A program made the translations under genes and the position numbers. A stretch of DNA of 64,000 bases from contig NZ_JBHUJS010000003.1 of the NCBI RefSeq assembly GCF_042683405.1, positions 186,001-250,000 of the forward strand, in the 5' to 3' direction. Shown here one piece after another: positions 8,192 through 17,118 of this stretch; positions within the stretch are counted from its first letter, which is position 1; every line of letters starts with the position of its first letter. The notes under the pieces were generated by a model, which saw nothing but the letters and a program-made list of their open reading frames with translations, made no database searches and was not told where the DNA came from. This stretch comes from Telluria sp042683405 (GTDB lineage Bacteria; Pseudomonadota; Gammaproteobacteria; Burkholderiales; Burkholderiaceae_D).

Positions 8192-8647
8192 TTACAGGAC
8201 GGAGATGAGCTTCACCTCGAAGACCAGCGGCTGGCCGGCGAGGGGGTGGTTGAAATCGAAGACGGCATCGTGCTCCCGCAGTTCGCGAAGCACGCCGGCG
8301 AAGCGCCCGCCTTTCGGCGCCGCGAATTCGACCAGGTCGCCGATCTGGTAGTCCGCGTCCGGCGCCGAGTTCTCGTCCAGCGTCGCGCGCGACACGGCCT
8401 GCACCAGCTCCGGGTTGCGGTCGCCGAAACCTTCGCCCGGCGCCAGCTCGAAGGTGCGATGCGTGCCCTCTTCCATGCCGATCAGCTTCGCTTCCAGGAA
8501 CGGGGCGAGCTGGCCCTGGCCCATCATCAAGGTGGCCGGATTGTCGTTGAAGGTCGTGACGATGTCTTTACCGTCGCTGGAAGCGAGGCGGTAGTGCAGC
8601 GTCAGGTAGGATGATTCGTTGACAACGGATGGAGTAGCGTGGGACAT
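8192..8647 (-). CDS. fkpB: FKBP-type peptidyl-prolyl isomerase, SlpA/FkpB-like
   Basis: A 151-residue cytoplasmic FKBP with an inserted IF (chaperone) domain, as in SlyD and SlpA. Visible features are LTLHYRLASSDGKDIVTTF at the start, FLEAKLIGMEEGTHRTFEL with the insert after GEGF, and FDFNHPLAGQPLVFEVKLI at the end; NHPLAG is a family signature. It lacks the His-rich tail of SlyD and its length matches SlpA (149 in E. coli). The gene order fkpB-ispH agrees. The ATG at 8647 precedes the family homology directly; the ribosome site (AGG) is weak. Confidence 0.9.
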   Translation of the reverse strand: MSHATPSVVNESSYLTLHYRLASSDGKDIVTTFNDNPATLMMGQGQLAPFLEAKLIGMEEGTHRTFELAPGEGFGDRNPELVQAVSRATLDENSAPDADYQIGDLVEFAAPKGGRFAGVLRELREHDAVFDFNHPLAGQPLVFEVKLISVL

Positions 8648-8836
8648 GGCGATGCCTGGAACGGACAAACCGCCATTGTAATGCACCCCGCAAACCACTG
8701 TCATTCCACCACGATCCGCCGCACCAACGGATTAGGAATCGCGTCCACCCGTGGAGTGGCGTATATTGAAATGCACCCCGAAATGACTTCCCCAACTTTT
8801 TTTGCCACATACCAAGGCGACAAGGGAGATGAAGGA

Positions 8837-9169
8837 ATGGACGTTCGGCATGAAGAGTTCGTGGCGATGACAGAAGCGTTTCTCGGCCCGGACTACGATG
8901 AAGAAAAGCTTGCCCAGGTAGAGTCCGAACAGCTGGTGCTGCAACAGACCCAGGCCAGGCTCGCAGACGACCTGGCAAAGCAACGCATAGGGCCTTCGGA
9001 ATACCTGAACCAGGTGAACAAGGTCCACGCAGAAACTGCGCAACGCTGCGAGTCGATCCTCGGAGCAGAGGATTTCGAGAAGCTTTTTGGGTTGCCGATG
9101 TCTGAAATCGGCCCCTACATCGATCAGGAAGTGTTCTTGCAGACCGTGGAAATGTACCAGTCCACGTAA
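8837..9169 (+). CDS. Hypothetical protein, 110 residues
   Basis: A short, acidic, mainly helical protein that I do not recognise. It starts MDVRHEEFVAMTEAFLG and is rich in Gln and Glu (VESEQLVLQQTQARLADDLAK), suggesting a coiled-coil or helical bundle. No signal peptide or membrane segment is visible. The ATG at 8837 is preceded by GGGAG eight bases upstream; an in-frame ATG at 8771 would add 22 residues but has no ribosome site. It is divergent from fkpB and 115 bases upstream of radC. The presence of a ribosome site and normal codon use support a real gene. Confidence 0.6.
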   Translation: MDVRHEEFVAMTEAFLGPDYDEEKLAQVESEQLVLQQTQARLADDLAKQRIGPSEYLNQVNKVHAETAQRCESILGAEDFEKLFGLPMSEIGPYIDQEVFLQTVEMYQST

Positions 9170-9284
9170 CCCCCCAATCCCTTTTGTATGAATGAGTGAG
9201 CGGGCGCAGGACGCCCTGCGCCGAAAGCCCGCACACTCGCCCGATCAGTCCCGCCTTTCGCCGGGACGTTCGGGAGACGTTGCA

Positions 9285-9959
9285 ATGGGGATCGGAGACT
9301 GGCCGGCGCACCTGCGCCCCCGCGAACGCTTGATCGCCAATGGCGCGCACTCGCTATCGGATGCTGAACTGCTGGCGATTTTCTTGCGTACTGGCCTGCC
9401 CGGAAAAAGCGCGGTCGAACTGGCGCGCGCGATGCTGGAACATTTTGGCACGCTCAACCGGCTGTTCTGCGCCTCGCTGGACGAGTTCTGCGCGGTGCCA
9501 GGACTGGGACCTGCCAAGTACGCCCAACTGCACGCGGTGCTGGAGCTCGCACGGCGCACCACGGCGGAGGAACTGAAAGCCGGCGTCTCCCTCGGCTCGC
9601 CCGACACGGTCAAGCACTACCTCAAGCTGCAACTGGCCCGCCAGCGGCAGGAGTCCTTCTATGTGTTGTTCCTGGACGTCAAGAACCGGCTGATCGCGTG
9701 CGAGGAGATGTTTCGCGGCACCCTCACCCATACGAGCGTCTATCCGCGCGAAGTGGTCAAGACGGCACTGGGCCACAACGCGGCGGGCGTGATGCTGGCG
9801 CATAATCATCCATCCGGCTCGCCCGAGCCGAGCGAGGCCGACCTGGTGCTGACCCGTTCGCTGATGCAGGCGCTGGCGCTCGTCGACGTGCGCATCCTCG
9901 ACCATTTCGTTGTAGCGGGGTCACACGTTCATTCCTTTGCCGAGCACGGCCAGATGTAG
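9285..9959 (+). CDS. radC: RadC family JAB-domain protein
   Basis: A 224-residue protein, the usual RadC length. An N-terminal helix-hairpin-helix-like region has LSDAELLAIFLRTGLPGKSA and FCAVPGLGPAKYAQL. The C-terminal JAB/MPN metalloprotease-like domain has the zinc motif HNHPSGSPEPSEAD. Its biochemical role is still unsettled; the old DNA-repair assignment in E. coli was traced to another gene. The ATG at 9285 has GGAG eight bases upstream and fits the family length; an upstream ATG at 9192 would add 31 unmatched residues. It lies before rpmB-rpmG, the same order as in E. coli. Confidence 0.9.
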   Translation: MGIGDWPAHLRPRERLIANGAHSLSDAELLAIFLRTGLPGKSAVELARAMLEHFGTLNRLFCASLDEFCAVPGLGPAKYAQLHAVLELARRTTAEELKAGVSLGSPDTVKHYLKLQLARQRQESFYVLFLDVKNRLIACEEMFRGTLTHTSVYPREVVKTALGHNAAGVMLAHNHPSGSPEPSEADLVLTRSLMQALALVDVRILDHFVVAGSHVHSFAEHGQM

Positions 9960-10073
9960 TGATCCGTGCCGGTTCGCTGGCCAAAGACCGGGCCGAACTC
10001 GCCGGTGGCGCACGTCCCCGGCAAATGTTAAACTTCCGAGATAACGCAAGACACAATTGTTTTTCGCAAGTGA

Positions 10074-10103
10074 TTGATATTTCGTCGGTTTTCGCGCTAT
10101 ACT
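10074..10103 (+). promoter_or_regulatory. Candidate rpmBG promoter
   Basis: TTGATA (10074-10079) and TATACT (10098-10103) are 18 bases apart, 41 bases before the rpmB start codon. The 184-base gap after radC contains nothing else recognisable. Confidence 0.6.
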
Positions 10104-10143
10104 CTCGTTTTTCCAAATTCTGGATTTAACTAAGGAGTGCGCT

Positions 10144-10380
10144 ATGGCACGTGTTTGCCAAGTAACTGGCAAGGGTCCGATGGTTGGCAACAACGTCTCC
10201 CACGCTAACAACAAAACGAAACGCCGTTTCCTGCCAAACCTGCAGAACCGTCGTATCTTCGTCGAATCTGAAAACCGCTGGGTCTCCCTGCGTCTGTCCA
10301 ACGCTGGCCTGCGCGTCATCGACAAGCTCGGCATCGACGCCGTGCTCGCCGACATGCGTGCCCGTGGCGAAAAAGTTTAA
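10144..10380 (+). CDS. rpmB: 50S ribosomal protein L28
   Basis: A 78-residue L28. The opening ARVCQVTGKGPMVGNNVSHANNKTKRRF and the following PNLQ block are diagnostic. It binds 23S rRNA in the large subunit. AAGGAG precedes the ATG. The gene leads a two-gene operon with rpmG, 16 bases downstream, under the promoter just upstream. Confidence 0.98.
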   Translation: MARVCQVTGKGPMVGNNVSHANNKTKRRFLPNLQNRRIFVESENRWVSLRLSNAGLRVIDKLGIDAVLADMRARGEKV

Positions 10381-10396
10381 TTAGGGAGCTATTACC

Positions 10397-10564
10397 ATGG
10401 CAAAAACTGGCCGCGACAAAATCAAGCTGGAATCGACCGCTGGTACGGGTCACTTCTACACCACGACCAAGAACAAGCGCACGATGCCTGCGAAGATGGA
10501 AATCACCAAATTCGACCCGAAGGCACGTAAGCACGTGATCTACAAAGAAACCAAGATCAAGTAA
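10397..10564 (+). CDS. rpmG: 50S ribosomal protein L33
   Basis: A 55-residue L33, exactly the usual length. The start MAKTGRDKIKLESTAGTGHF and the segment TTKNKRTMPAKMEITKFDP are diagnostic. It lacks zinc-binding CxxC pairs, so it is the zinc-independent form common in proteobacteria. GGGAG lies before the ATG. Second gene of the rpmBG operon, followed by a strong terminator. Confidence 0.97.
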   Translation: MAKTGRDKIKLESTAGTGHFYTTTKNKRTMPAKMEITKFDPKARKHVIYKETKIK

Positions 10565-10584
10565 TCCGGTCTTCGTTCTTCCGA

Positions 10585-10618
10585 AAAAGCCGCCCACGAA
10601 AGTGCGCGGCTTTTTTGT
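10585..10618 (+). terminator. Rho-independent terminator of rpmBG
   Basis: AAGCCGC(C)CAC with a GAAA loop pairs with GTG(C)GCGGCTT and runs into a T tract, about 20 bases after the rpmG stop. Confidence 0.9.
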
Positions 10619-10726
10619 TGCCTGCGGCGGCGGAGGACAGTCCCCGGGTCTTACGACTTTGCGACAATTGGCGTGTTTTTTTGCGATAACATCCCGGTAC
10701 TTACAATAAAACCAAGGGAGACCTGC

Positions 10727-12358
10727 ATGAGTATCGCTCACACCGGGGACGCACACGCCCCCGCTTCGCCCCTGGCCGGACCGCGCATCGAGACGCTCGA
10801 CGTCATCCGCGGTTTCGCCCTGCTGGGCATCTGCCTGATGAACGTCATGTTCTTCAACCGCTCGATCCACGAGGTGCAGACCGGCTTTCCGCCCGGGCTG
10901 ACGGGTATCGACCTGGCGGCCGCGGTGTTTGTCGGCTACTTCGTCACCGGAAAGTTCTGGACCATGTTCTCGCTGCTGTTCGGCATGGGCTTCGCAGTGA
11001 TGCTGACGCGCGCGGAAAAGACGGGCCGTCCGTTCGCCGGTCCTTATGTGCGCAGGATTCTCGGCCTGGCCGCGTTCGGCGCGTTCCACCATATCCTCAT
11101 CTGGGGCGGCGACATCCTCCTGACCTATGCGCTGACCGCCACCTTCCTGCTGCTGGCGCTGCGTGCGCACTGGATGGTGTTCGCGGTGCTGCTGGCCGGC
11201 CTGTTCGGCGCGCTGTTCTTCGTGCACGGCGCCGCGCCGCTGGTCAAGCCGACCGCGAGCACCCTCGCCTACTGCGCATTCACCGCGATGTTCCTGCGCG
11301 ACGATAAGCGCATCGCCGGCCTGCCGCGCGTGGCGTTGGTCCTCTGGGCCGGCGCCGCGCTGTCGCTGCTCGCCGTCGTGCTGATGGCCACCGGCGTGCT
11401 GGCAGCCGATCTGCGCACCCCGGTCACCATTTACGGTATTCAGATGCTGCTGGGTGCGATCGTCACGAGCCGCAACCAGCCTGCCTCCTCGCGACCATGG
11501 CGCGCGGGCGCCCTGCTGTGGACGCTGATGTTCGGCACCATGGTGATTACCGGCGCCATGACGTACATGGAAGAGCGAAAGGCCGCGGCCGAAACTGCCG
11601 CAGGGGCGCCGCCGGCTGCGCTTCCTGCGCCGCTGGCCGCCGCGCTGCAAAAGCGCGCCGAACGCATCGAGAAGGATGCCGCCGCGGTGAGTACCGGCAC
11701 CTACGCTGACGCGATCGCCGTGCGCACCGAGCATTTCGTGTCGCGTCCGCTTCGCGAGACCGGCTTCGCGCTGGGTATCTTTGCCACCTTCATGATTGGC
11801 GTCTGGTTCATCCGTTCCGGCGTGATGGAAAACTCGAAGGCCCACCTGCCGCTGTTCCGCCGCCTCGCGATGACCTGCATTCCGCTCGGCCTGCTGACCG
11901 GCCTGGCCGGCAGCCCGATCGCCACATCCCTCATCCCGGGCGTCAACCACGGCGCCTGGCAGTTCGCCAACGGCCTGATCCTGCTGAGCAGCCTGCCGAC
12001 CTCGATCGGCTACACCAGCCTGATCGTCCTCATGTACCACAGCCGCTCGTCGCTGCTGTCCAAAGTGCGCCTGCTGGCCCCGTTCGGACGCATGGCACTG
12101 ACCAACTACGTCATGCAGTCGCTGGTGATGTCGCTGATCTTCTACGGCTACGGCCTGGGCCAGTGGGGCATGGGACGCGCCGCGCAGCTCGCGGTGGCGC
12201 TGTCGGTCAGCCTGTCGCTGGTGGCGTTGAGCCATGTGTGGCTGTCGTACTTCCGTTATGGCCCGCTCGAATGGCTGTGGCGCGCCGTGACTTACCTGAA
12301 GCTGCCCGCCATGCGCGCCGAACGCGCGCCCGCCGCCGGGGCGCTGGCCGCCGGCTGA
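10727..12358 (+). CDS. DUF418 family membrane protein (first of tandem pair)
   Basis: A 543-residue polytopic inner-membrane protein of the YeiB/DUF418 family. The N-terminal ETLDVIRGFALLGICLMNV and KFWTMFSLLFGMGFAVML are typical, and the C-terminal DUF418 part carries LAPFGRMALTNYVMQS and YFRYGPLEWLWRAVTY. A hydrophilic Ala-rich insert (about residues 285-330, ending VSTGTYADAI) splits the membrane part. The family resembles acyltransferase-3-like membrane proteins but has no proven function. GGGAG before the ATG at 10727 sets the start. It is paralogous to the next gene along its full length, from the same ancestral duplication. Confidence 0.85.
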   Translation: MSIAHTGDAHAPASPLAGPRIETLDVIRGFALLGICLMNVMFFNRSIHEVQTGFPPGLTGIDLAAAVFVGYFVTGKFWTMFSLLFGMGFAVMLTRAEKTGRPFAGPYVRRILGLAAFGAFHHILIWGGDILLTYALTATFLLLALRAHWMVFAVLLAGLFGALFFVHGAAPLVKPTASTLAYCAFTAMFLRDDKRIAGLPRVALVLWAGAALSLLAVVLMATGVLAADLRTPVTIYGIQMLLGAIVTSRNQPASSRPWRAGALLWTLMFGTMVITGAMTYMEERKAAAETAAGAPPAALPAPLAAALQKRAERIEKDAAAVSTGTYADAIAVRTEHFVSRPLRETGFALGIFATFMIGVWFIRSGVMENSKAHLPLFRRLAMTCIPLGLLTGLAGSPIATSLIPGVNHGAWQFANGLILLSSLPTSIGYTSLIVLMYHSRSSLLSKVRLLAPFGRMALTNYVMQSLVMSLIFYGYGLGQWGMGRAAQLAVALSVSLSLVALSHVWLSYFRYGPLEWLWRAVTYLKLPAMRAERAPAAGALAAG

Positions 12359-12378
12359 GCGGTCACCTGCTTCCACGA

Positions 12379-12409
12379 AAGCCGCGCACGCAAGTGCGCG
12401 GCTTTTTTT
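12379..12409 (+). terminator. Rho-independent terminator after first DUF418 gene
   Basis: AAGCCGCGCAC with a GCAA loop pairs with GTGCGCGGCTT and runs into seven T residues. It separates the two paralogues, so each is probably transcribed alone. Confidence 0.9.
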
Positions 12410-12531
12410 CATATTCCCATCGACGCAGTTCGAACCCCGAAACAGGTCATTCATCACATTTTTCACCCAGTCCGTCCCGCTCGCGCTAGTATTGACACTT
12501 CCATAACAAGATCGATAAACGGGAGACTGGA

Positions 12532-14199
12532 ATGCAAGACACTGCAACACTCACCTCGCCTGCTTCGCTCGCGCCCCTCCCCCCGGGCCAGCGGATCGAG
12601 GCGCTCGACGTCGTGCGGGGCTTCGCCCTGATCGGCATCTGCCTGATGAACCTCGACTTCTTCAACCGCTCGGTGCTATCGGTCGGCACCGGTCTGCCGC
12701 CGGGCCTGACCGGCATCGACTATGTGGCCGCGTTCTTCACCGGCTACTTCGTCACCGGTAAATTCTGGACCATGTTCTCGCTGCTGTTCGGCATGGGCTT
12801 CGCCGTGATGCTGACCCGCGCGGAGGAAGCGGGACGCGCCTTCATCCAGCCTTATCTGCGGCGCATCTTTGCGCTGGCGGTATTCGGCGCCGCGCACCAC
12901 ATCCTGCTATGGGGCGGCGACATCCTGTTCAGCTACGCGGTCGCGGCCCTGTTCCTGCTCATCGCGATGTACGGCGGCTGGAAGACGATCGTGGGCGGCG
13001 TCATCCTGCTCGGCTGCATCGCCGCGATCCCTGGCATGAACGACTACGGCTCCGGGGTGCCAAGCCTGCTGGTGACCGGACTGGTGGCCCTCTACCTGCG
13101 CAACGACACGCGCCGTTTCGGCCTGCCGGCGGTATCGCTGGTGGCCTTCGTTGTGGCTTTCCTGCTCGTGGTAGCCGCGGTCGTGATGCTGGCGCTGAAG
13201 GTCGGTCCGCAAGGCGCCGCCGTGCCGATGCTCGGTGGCGCAGGTGTGCTGTCCCTGCTCGGCTGGCTGGCCAAGCGCTACCAGGACCCGGCATCCAGGC
13301 GTCCATTGCGCGCAGGCGCAGTGCTGTGGGTGCTGGTGTTCGGCCTGATGTCGGTCGGCACCGGCATACAGTACTTCCTGTCGCAGCCGGAAGGACAGCC
13401 GGCGGCCCAGGTGAAGGCGCCCCAAACCGCCGCGGAGAAGGAAGCCGCGGCCGCGCAAGCCAAACAGAAGGAAGAGCAGGCCAAGCACCGCAAGCAGCGC
13501 GCCGATAGCATCGCCCGCGACACCGTTGTCGTGAGCACCGGCACTTATGCGGAAGGCGTCGCACTGCGCGCCAGCCAGTTCCTGAAGCGGCCGCCGCGCG
13601 AACTCGGCTTCGGCATGGTGCTCATGGGCGTGTTCCTGATCGGGACCTGGTTCGTGCGTTCGGGGGTCATGGCCAACACCGGCTCGCACCTGCCGCTGTT
13701 CCGCAAGCTGGCGATGGTGGGCATCCCGCTCGGCATCGGGCTAGGCTTGCTGGGCAGCCTGGTGGCGAAGTCGCACATCGCGGGCGTCAACGACACCGGC
13801 TTCCAGTTCGCGTTCGGACTGCTGATGCTGGGCAGCCTGCCGGCGTCGATCGGCTATGCCAGCCTGGTCATCCTCGCGCTGCACAGCAATTCGTGGTTCT
13901 CGAAGGTGCGCGTGCTGGCGCCGTTCGGCCGCATGGCGCTGACCAACTACCTGACGCAGTCGCTGGTCTGCGCGGTGATCTTCTATGGCTGGGGCTTCGG
14001 CAATTTCGGCATGGGCCGCGCCGCGCAGCTTGGCGTTGCGCTGTCGATCTGCGCGGTGCAGGTGGTGCTGTGCCACTGGTGGCTGTCGCACTTCCGCTAT
14101 GGTCCGCTGGAGTGGCTGTGGCGTGCCGTCACCTACATGAAGCTGCCGGCGATGCGCATCGACCGCACGCCCGCTGCCGCGGTTCCGTTGCCAAACTGA
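12532..14199 (+). CDS. DUF418 family membrane protein (second of tandem pair)
   Basis: A 555-residue paralogue of the preceding gene. Blocks are nearly identical: RGFALIGICLMN, FFTGYFVTGKFWTMFSLLFG, WGGDILFSYA, FGRMALTNYLTQSLV and FRYGPLEWLWRAVTYMKLPA. The central hydrophilic insert is longer and more charged here (AAEKEAAAAQAKQKEEQAKH), predicting a helical or coiled segment outside the membrane, before the shared STGTYAEG motif. GGGAG six bases before the ATG supports the start. Function is unknown, as for the family. The duplication has kept both copies intact, while the insert has diverged most. Confidence 0.85.
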   Translation: MQDTATLTSPASLAPLPPGQRIEALDVVRGFALIGICLMNLDFFNRSVLSVGTGLPPGLTGIDYVAAFFTGYFVTGKFWTMFSLLFGMGFAVMLTRAEEAGRAFIQPYLRRIFALAVFGAAHHILLWGGDILFSYAVAALFLLIAMYGGWKTIVGGVILLGCIAAIPGMNDYGSGVPSLLVTGLVALYLRNDTRRFGLPAVSLVAFVVAFLLVVAAVVMLALKVGPQGAAVPMLGGAGVLSLLGWLAKRYQDPASRRPLRAGAVLWVLVFGLMSVGTGIQYFLSQPEGQPAAQVKAPQTAAEKEAAAAQAKQKEEQAKHRKQRADSIARDTVVVSTGTYAEGVALRASQFLKRPPRELGFGMVLMGVFLIGTWFVRSGVMANTGSHLPLFRKLAMVGIPLGIGLGLLGSLVAKSHIAGVNDTGFQFAFGLLMLGSLPASIGYASLVILALHSNSWFSKVRVLAPFGRMALTNYLTQSLVCAVIFYGWGFGNFGMGRAAQLGVALSICAVQVVLCHWWLSHFRYGPLEWLWRAVTYMKLPAMRIDRTPAAAVPLPN

Positions 14200-14255
14200 G
14201 GTTCGGAGACAGTCCGGAGTGGGCAGGAACCAGAAGCAGCCCTTCCACTCCCCCC

Positions 14256-14286
14256 AAAAAAAACGGCTCCGAATGGAGCCATTTTC
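14256..14286 (-). terminator. Terminator of desaturase gene (minus strand)
   Basis: GGCTCC-GAAT-GGAGCC hairpin with an eight-base A tract on its left, which reads as a T tract on the minus strand. It ends transcription of the desaturase and, more weakly, of the DUF418 gene arriving from the other side. Confidence 0.8.
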
Positions 14287-14323
14287 TATGCGAGCTACAG
14301 ATCGGGGACCAGTCCCCGGCTGC

Positions 14324-15517
14324 TTATGCGTAGGTGCGCAGGCGCAGCGAGAACTCTTGCAGCGATTTGATGCCGGAGGCTTCGGCGCGGGCGCACCAGT
14401 CCTGCAGCTTGTGCAGCAGCTGGTCGCGGGTCAGCGTGGAGCGCTCCCACATCACGGACAGTTCGACGCGCATGTGGTGCATCGTTTCCAGCGCCTTGGA
14501 GTGCTGGAACAGTTCGGACAGCTGTTCGTGGTGCGGCTTTTCCAGCTTGGCCGGCTCGCGCTGCAGCAGCTTGCGGCTGCTCTTCAGGAAGCGCGACTCC
14601 AGCTTGGCCTTTTCCTTCAGGTGCTCGACTTCGTCGTGCCATGCCAGCTTGACCGACTTGGCGTACTTGGCCATCACGTCGTAGCGGTTGGCGATCACGG
14701 ACTGCAGGGTGCTGAGGTCCGGCACCGACTTGGCTTCGGCGAAGGTCGGCTTTGGCGCGACTTTCTTCACCTTGGCCAGGCCCACGATCTCCATCGCGCG
14801 GATGTAGCCCCAGCCGATATCGAACTCGTACCATTTGTTCGACAGCTTGGCCGACGTCGCGTAGGTGTGGTGGTTGTTATGCAGTTCTTCGCCGCCGATC
14901 AGGATGCCCCAAGGGACGATGTTGGTCGCCGCGTCGGCGCAATCGTAGTTGCGGTAGCCCCAGAAGTGGCCGATGCCGTTGATGATGCCGGCCGCGGTGA
15001 TCGGGATCCACAGCATCTGGACGGCCCAGACGGTGACGCCCTTGGCGCCAAACAGCAGCACGTCGAGGATCAGCATGACGGCGACGCCCTGCCAGCTGTA
15101 TTTGGTGTAGAGGTTGCGCTCGATCCAGTCGTCAGGCGTGCCGTGACCGTACTTTTCCAGCGTTTCCTTGTTCTTCGATTCGGCGCGATACAGTTCGGCG
15201 CCTTCCAGCAGCACTTTCTTGATGCCGCGGGTGACCGGGCTATGCGGGTCTTCTTCGGTTTCGCACTTGGCGTGGTGCTTGCGGTGGATCGCGGCCCATT
15301 CCTTGGTGACCTGGCCGGTGGTCAGCCACAGCCAGAAGCGGAAGAAGTGGCTCGGGATGGCGTGCAGCTCCAGCGCACGGTGCGCCTGGTGGCGGTGCAG
15401 GTAAATGGTGACACTGGCAATGGTGATGTGCGTCAGGACGAGCGTCACCGCTACCGTTTGCCAGGCGGAGAGGTTGGTAAGACCGGTGTTGAGGAAGTCG
15501 AGGACTGCGTTTAACAA
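14324..15517 (-). CDS. Acyl-CoA/acyl-lipid delta-9 desaturase
   Basis: A 397-residue membrane fatty acid desaturase. Three histidine boxes bind the di-iron centre: HRHQAHRA, HRKHHAKCE and the later HNNHHTYATS. Two pairs of hydrophobic segments flank them, giving the usual integral-membrane fold. It introduces a cis double bond into acyl chains and helps set membrane fluidity. The start is taken as TTG at 15517 because GGAG lies seven bases upstream; an in-frame ATG at 15577 would add 20 residues without a ribosome site. A C-terminal helical extension of about 150 residues after the last His box, with LSVMWERSTLTRDQLLHKLQ, is longer than in the minimal family. Confidence 0.9.
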   Translation of the reverse strand: MLNAVLDFLNTGLTNLSAWQTVAVTLVLTHITIASVTIYLHRHQAHRALELHAIPSHFFRFWLWLTTGQVTKEWAAIHRKHHAKCETEEDPHSPVTRGIKKVLLEGAELYRAESKNKETLEKYGHGTPDDWIERNLYTKYSWQGVAVMLILDVLLFGAKGVTVWAVQMLWIPITAAGIINGIGHFWGYRNYDCADAATNIVPWGILIGGEELHNNHHTYATSAKLSNKWYEFDIGWGYIRAMEIVGLAKVKKVAPKPTFAEAKSVPDLSTLQSVIANRYDVMAKYAKSVKLAWHDEVEHLKEKAKLESRFLKSSRKLLQREPAKLEKPHHEQLSELFQHSKALETMHHMRVELSVMWERSTLTRDQLLHKLQDWCARAEASGIKSLQEFSLRLRTYA

Positions 15518-15651
15518 AGTTTTGCTCCGGAGTTGTGAAGGGCCGGACGCGATTCTTTCGCCAACCGACACCATCATTTTACTTTGTTCCGGACCGGCCC
15601 GCTCGGATTCTCACCTAAATGTACATATGTTACATGCCCGTTGTCGGACCA

Positions 15652-16977
15652 TTATTGGGTTGCCAAATGCCCTGTTTCGCTGGCTGGACGCTGGTCCTGG
15701 ACGATGCGGATGTCGCGGGTCGGGTAAGGCAGGCTGACGCCCTGCTCCTGCAGCACGCGCCAGATGCGCACGTTCGCTTCCGACAGGATGCCGCCGGAAC
15801 CTGCCTCCGGGTCGGCGATGAACATGCCCACCTCCAGGTCGAAGCCGTCCGGGCCGAAGCGCAGCACCAGCGCGCCGGGCGCCGGGTCGGCCAGCACGCG
15901 CTCGATGCCGACGCAGGCTTCACCCAGCGCGGGCAGCAGCTTGTCGATGTCGGTGTCGTAGGCCACCGTCAGCTGGGTGGCGACGCGCACGCGGCGCGCG
16001 GGCAGCGAGAAGTTCTGGACCGCGTTCGCGATCAGCATTTCGTTCGGGACCACGGTCTCCGAGCCGTCCAGCGCCGCCAGCACGGTGTAGCGGGTGTTGA
16101 TCTGCGCCACGCGGCCGTCGAACTTGTCGACCTTGATCATGTCGCCCATCGACAGGCGGCGTTCGAGCAGGACCACGAAGCCGGACACGTAGTTGCTGGC
16201 GATCTTCTGCAGGCCCAGGCCCAGGCCCACGCCCAGCGCGCCGCCGAAAACAGACAGCACGGTCAGGTCGATCCCGACCAGGGTCAGGCTCATGAGCACA
16301 GACACCACCACAAGCACCGCGCGGCTCACGCGCGCCACCGCCGCGCGCAGGGACAGGTGCACGCCCTCGACGTTCATCAGGCGGTCTTCCAGCGCTGCGC
16401 CGGCCCACAGCGACAACATCAGGAGCACCACCACCGAGACGATCGCCTTGAAGATCGCGGCCAGCGAGGCCTCGTTCTTCCCGAGCGGGACGGTGGTCGA
16501 TTCGAGGAAGTGGAAGATGTCGGGCCACGCGCCCAATATGTACAGTGCGACCGCGATCCACACCAGCAGCGCGAACACGCGCTCGAACGTGACCAGCGCG
16601 CCGCCGATGCGGCCATGGCGCGCGAATACGCGGCGCAGCATGTAGAAGGCGAAGCGGATGATCGCCAGCGAGGACGCGAGCGGCATGGCGATGCGCAGCA
16701 GGCTCACGTTCATCATCCCGGCCAGCGAGAAGCGGGCGATGGCCAGCATGGTGAGCACCATCACCGGCGTGAGTACGCGCTCGAAGCTTTCCGTGCCGAC
16801 GATCCTGACCACGGGATGGCCGGTCAGGCGTTCTTCACGCTCCTGCCAGGCGCGGCGCAGCAGGTGGGCCAGGCCCCAGCCGACGATCACGCAGGCGGCG
16901 ATGACGGCGGCTTGCCACAGGACGGCGGGGTCTCTCAGGTCGTTGAGCAGGTCGGTCAGCAGGCTGGAAATCGGCAT
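15652..16977 (-). CDS. Mechanosensitive ion channel, MscS family
   Basis: A 441-residue inner-membrane protein. The pore helix and following segment (FGGALGVGLGLGLQKIASNY, around residue 245) and VVLLERRLSMGDMIKVD are the MscS_TM3/beta-domain signatures. Upstream are about five more predicted membrane helices, so this is a mid-sized MscS like YbdG or larger, not the 286-residue MscS. The C-terminal cytoplasmic vestibule domain is complete. It releases solutes on hypo-osmotic shock by family. It is followed by 130 bases to the desaturase promoter region and preceded by a family A repeat. Confidence 0.9.
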   Translation of the reverse strand: MPISSLLTDLLNDLRDPAVLWQAAVIAACVIVGWGLAHLLRRAWQEREERLTGHPVVRIVGTESFERVLTPVMVLTMLAIARFSLAGMMNVSLLRIAMPLASSLAIIRFAFYMLRRVFARHGRIGGALVTFERVFALLVWIAVALYILGAWPDIFHFLESTTVPLGKNEASLAAIFKAIVSVVVLLMLSLWAGAALEDRLMNVEGVHLSLRAAVARVSRAVLVVVSVLMSLTLVGIDLTVLSVFGGALGVGLGLGLQKIASNYVSGFVVLLERRLSMGDMIKVDKFDGRVAQINTRYTVLAALDGSETVVPNEMLIANAVQNFSLPARRVRVATQLTVAYDTDIDKLLPALGEACVGIERVLADPAPGALVLRFGPDGFDLEVGMFIADPEAGSGGILSEANVRIWRVLQEQGVSLPYPTRDIRIVQDQRPASETGHLATQ

Positions 16978-16991
16978 GTGTCTGTTTTCAG

Positions 16992-17110
16992 GGGGACTGT
17001 CCCCGGAGGGGACCGTCCCCAGCTCTTTAGTTTGAGTTGGCGGAATTGGTCAGGAATTAGGCGAATCCGCCAAAAAAGCAGGGGACGGTCCCCGTTGGGG
17101 ACAGTCCCCT
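16992..17110. repeat. Family A palindromic repeat, inverted doublet
   Basis: Two GGGGAC-core palindromes (with AGCTCTTTAG after them) face two inverted cores (preceded by AAAAAAGCA) around a loop of about 45 bases. It fills the gap between the rsmB-like stop and the mscS start. Compare 7058-7225 and 45850-45934. Confidence 0.8.
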
Positions 17111-17118
17111 TCCCTTGC

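Noticed and set aside
10316..12550. A 744-codon minus-strand frame opposite rpmG and the first DUF418 gene
   Set aside because: Crosses ribosomal protein genes and two terminators; composition is that of a shadow frame.
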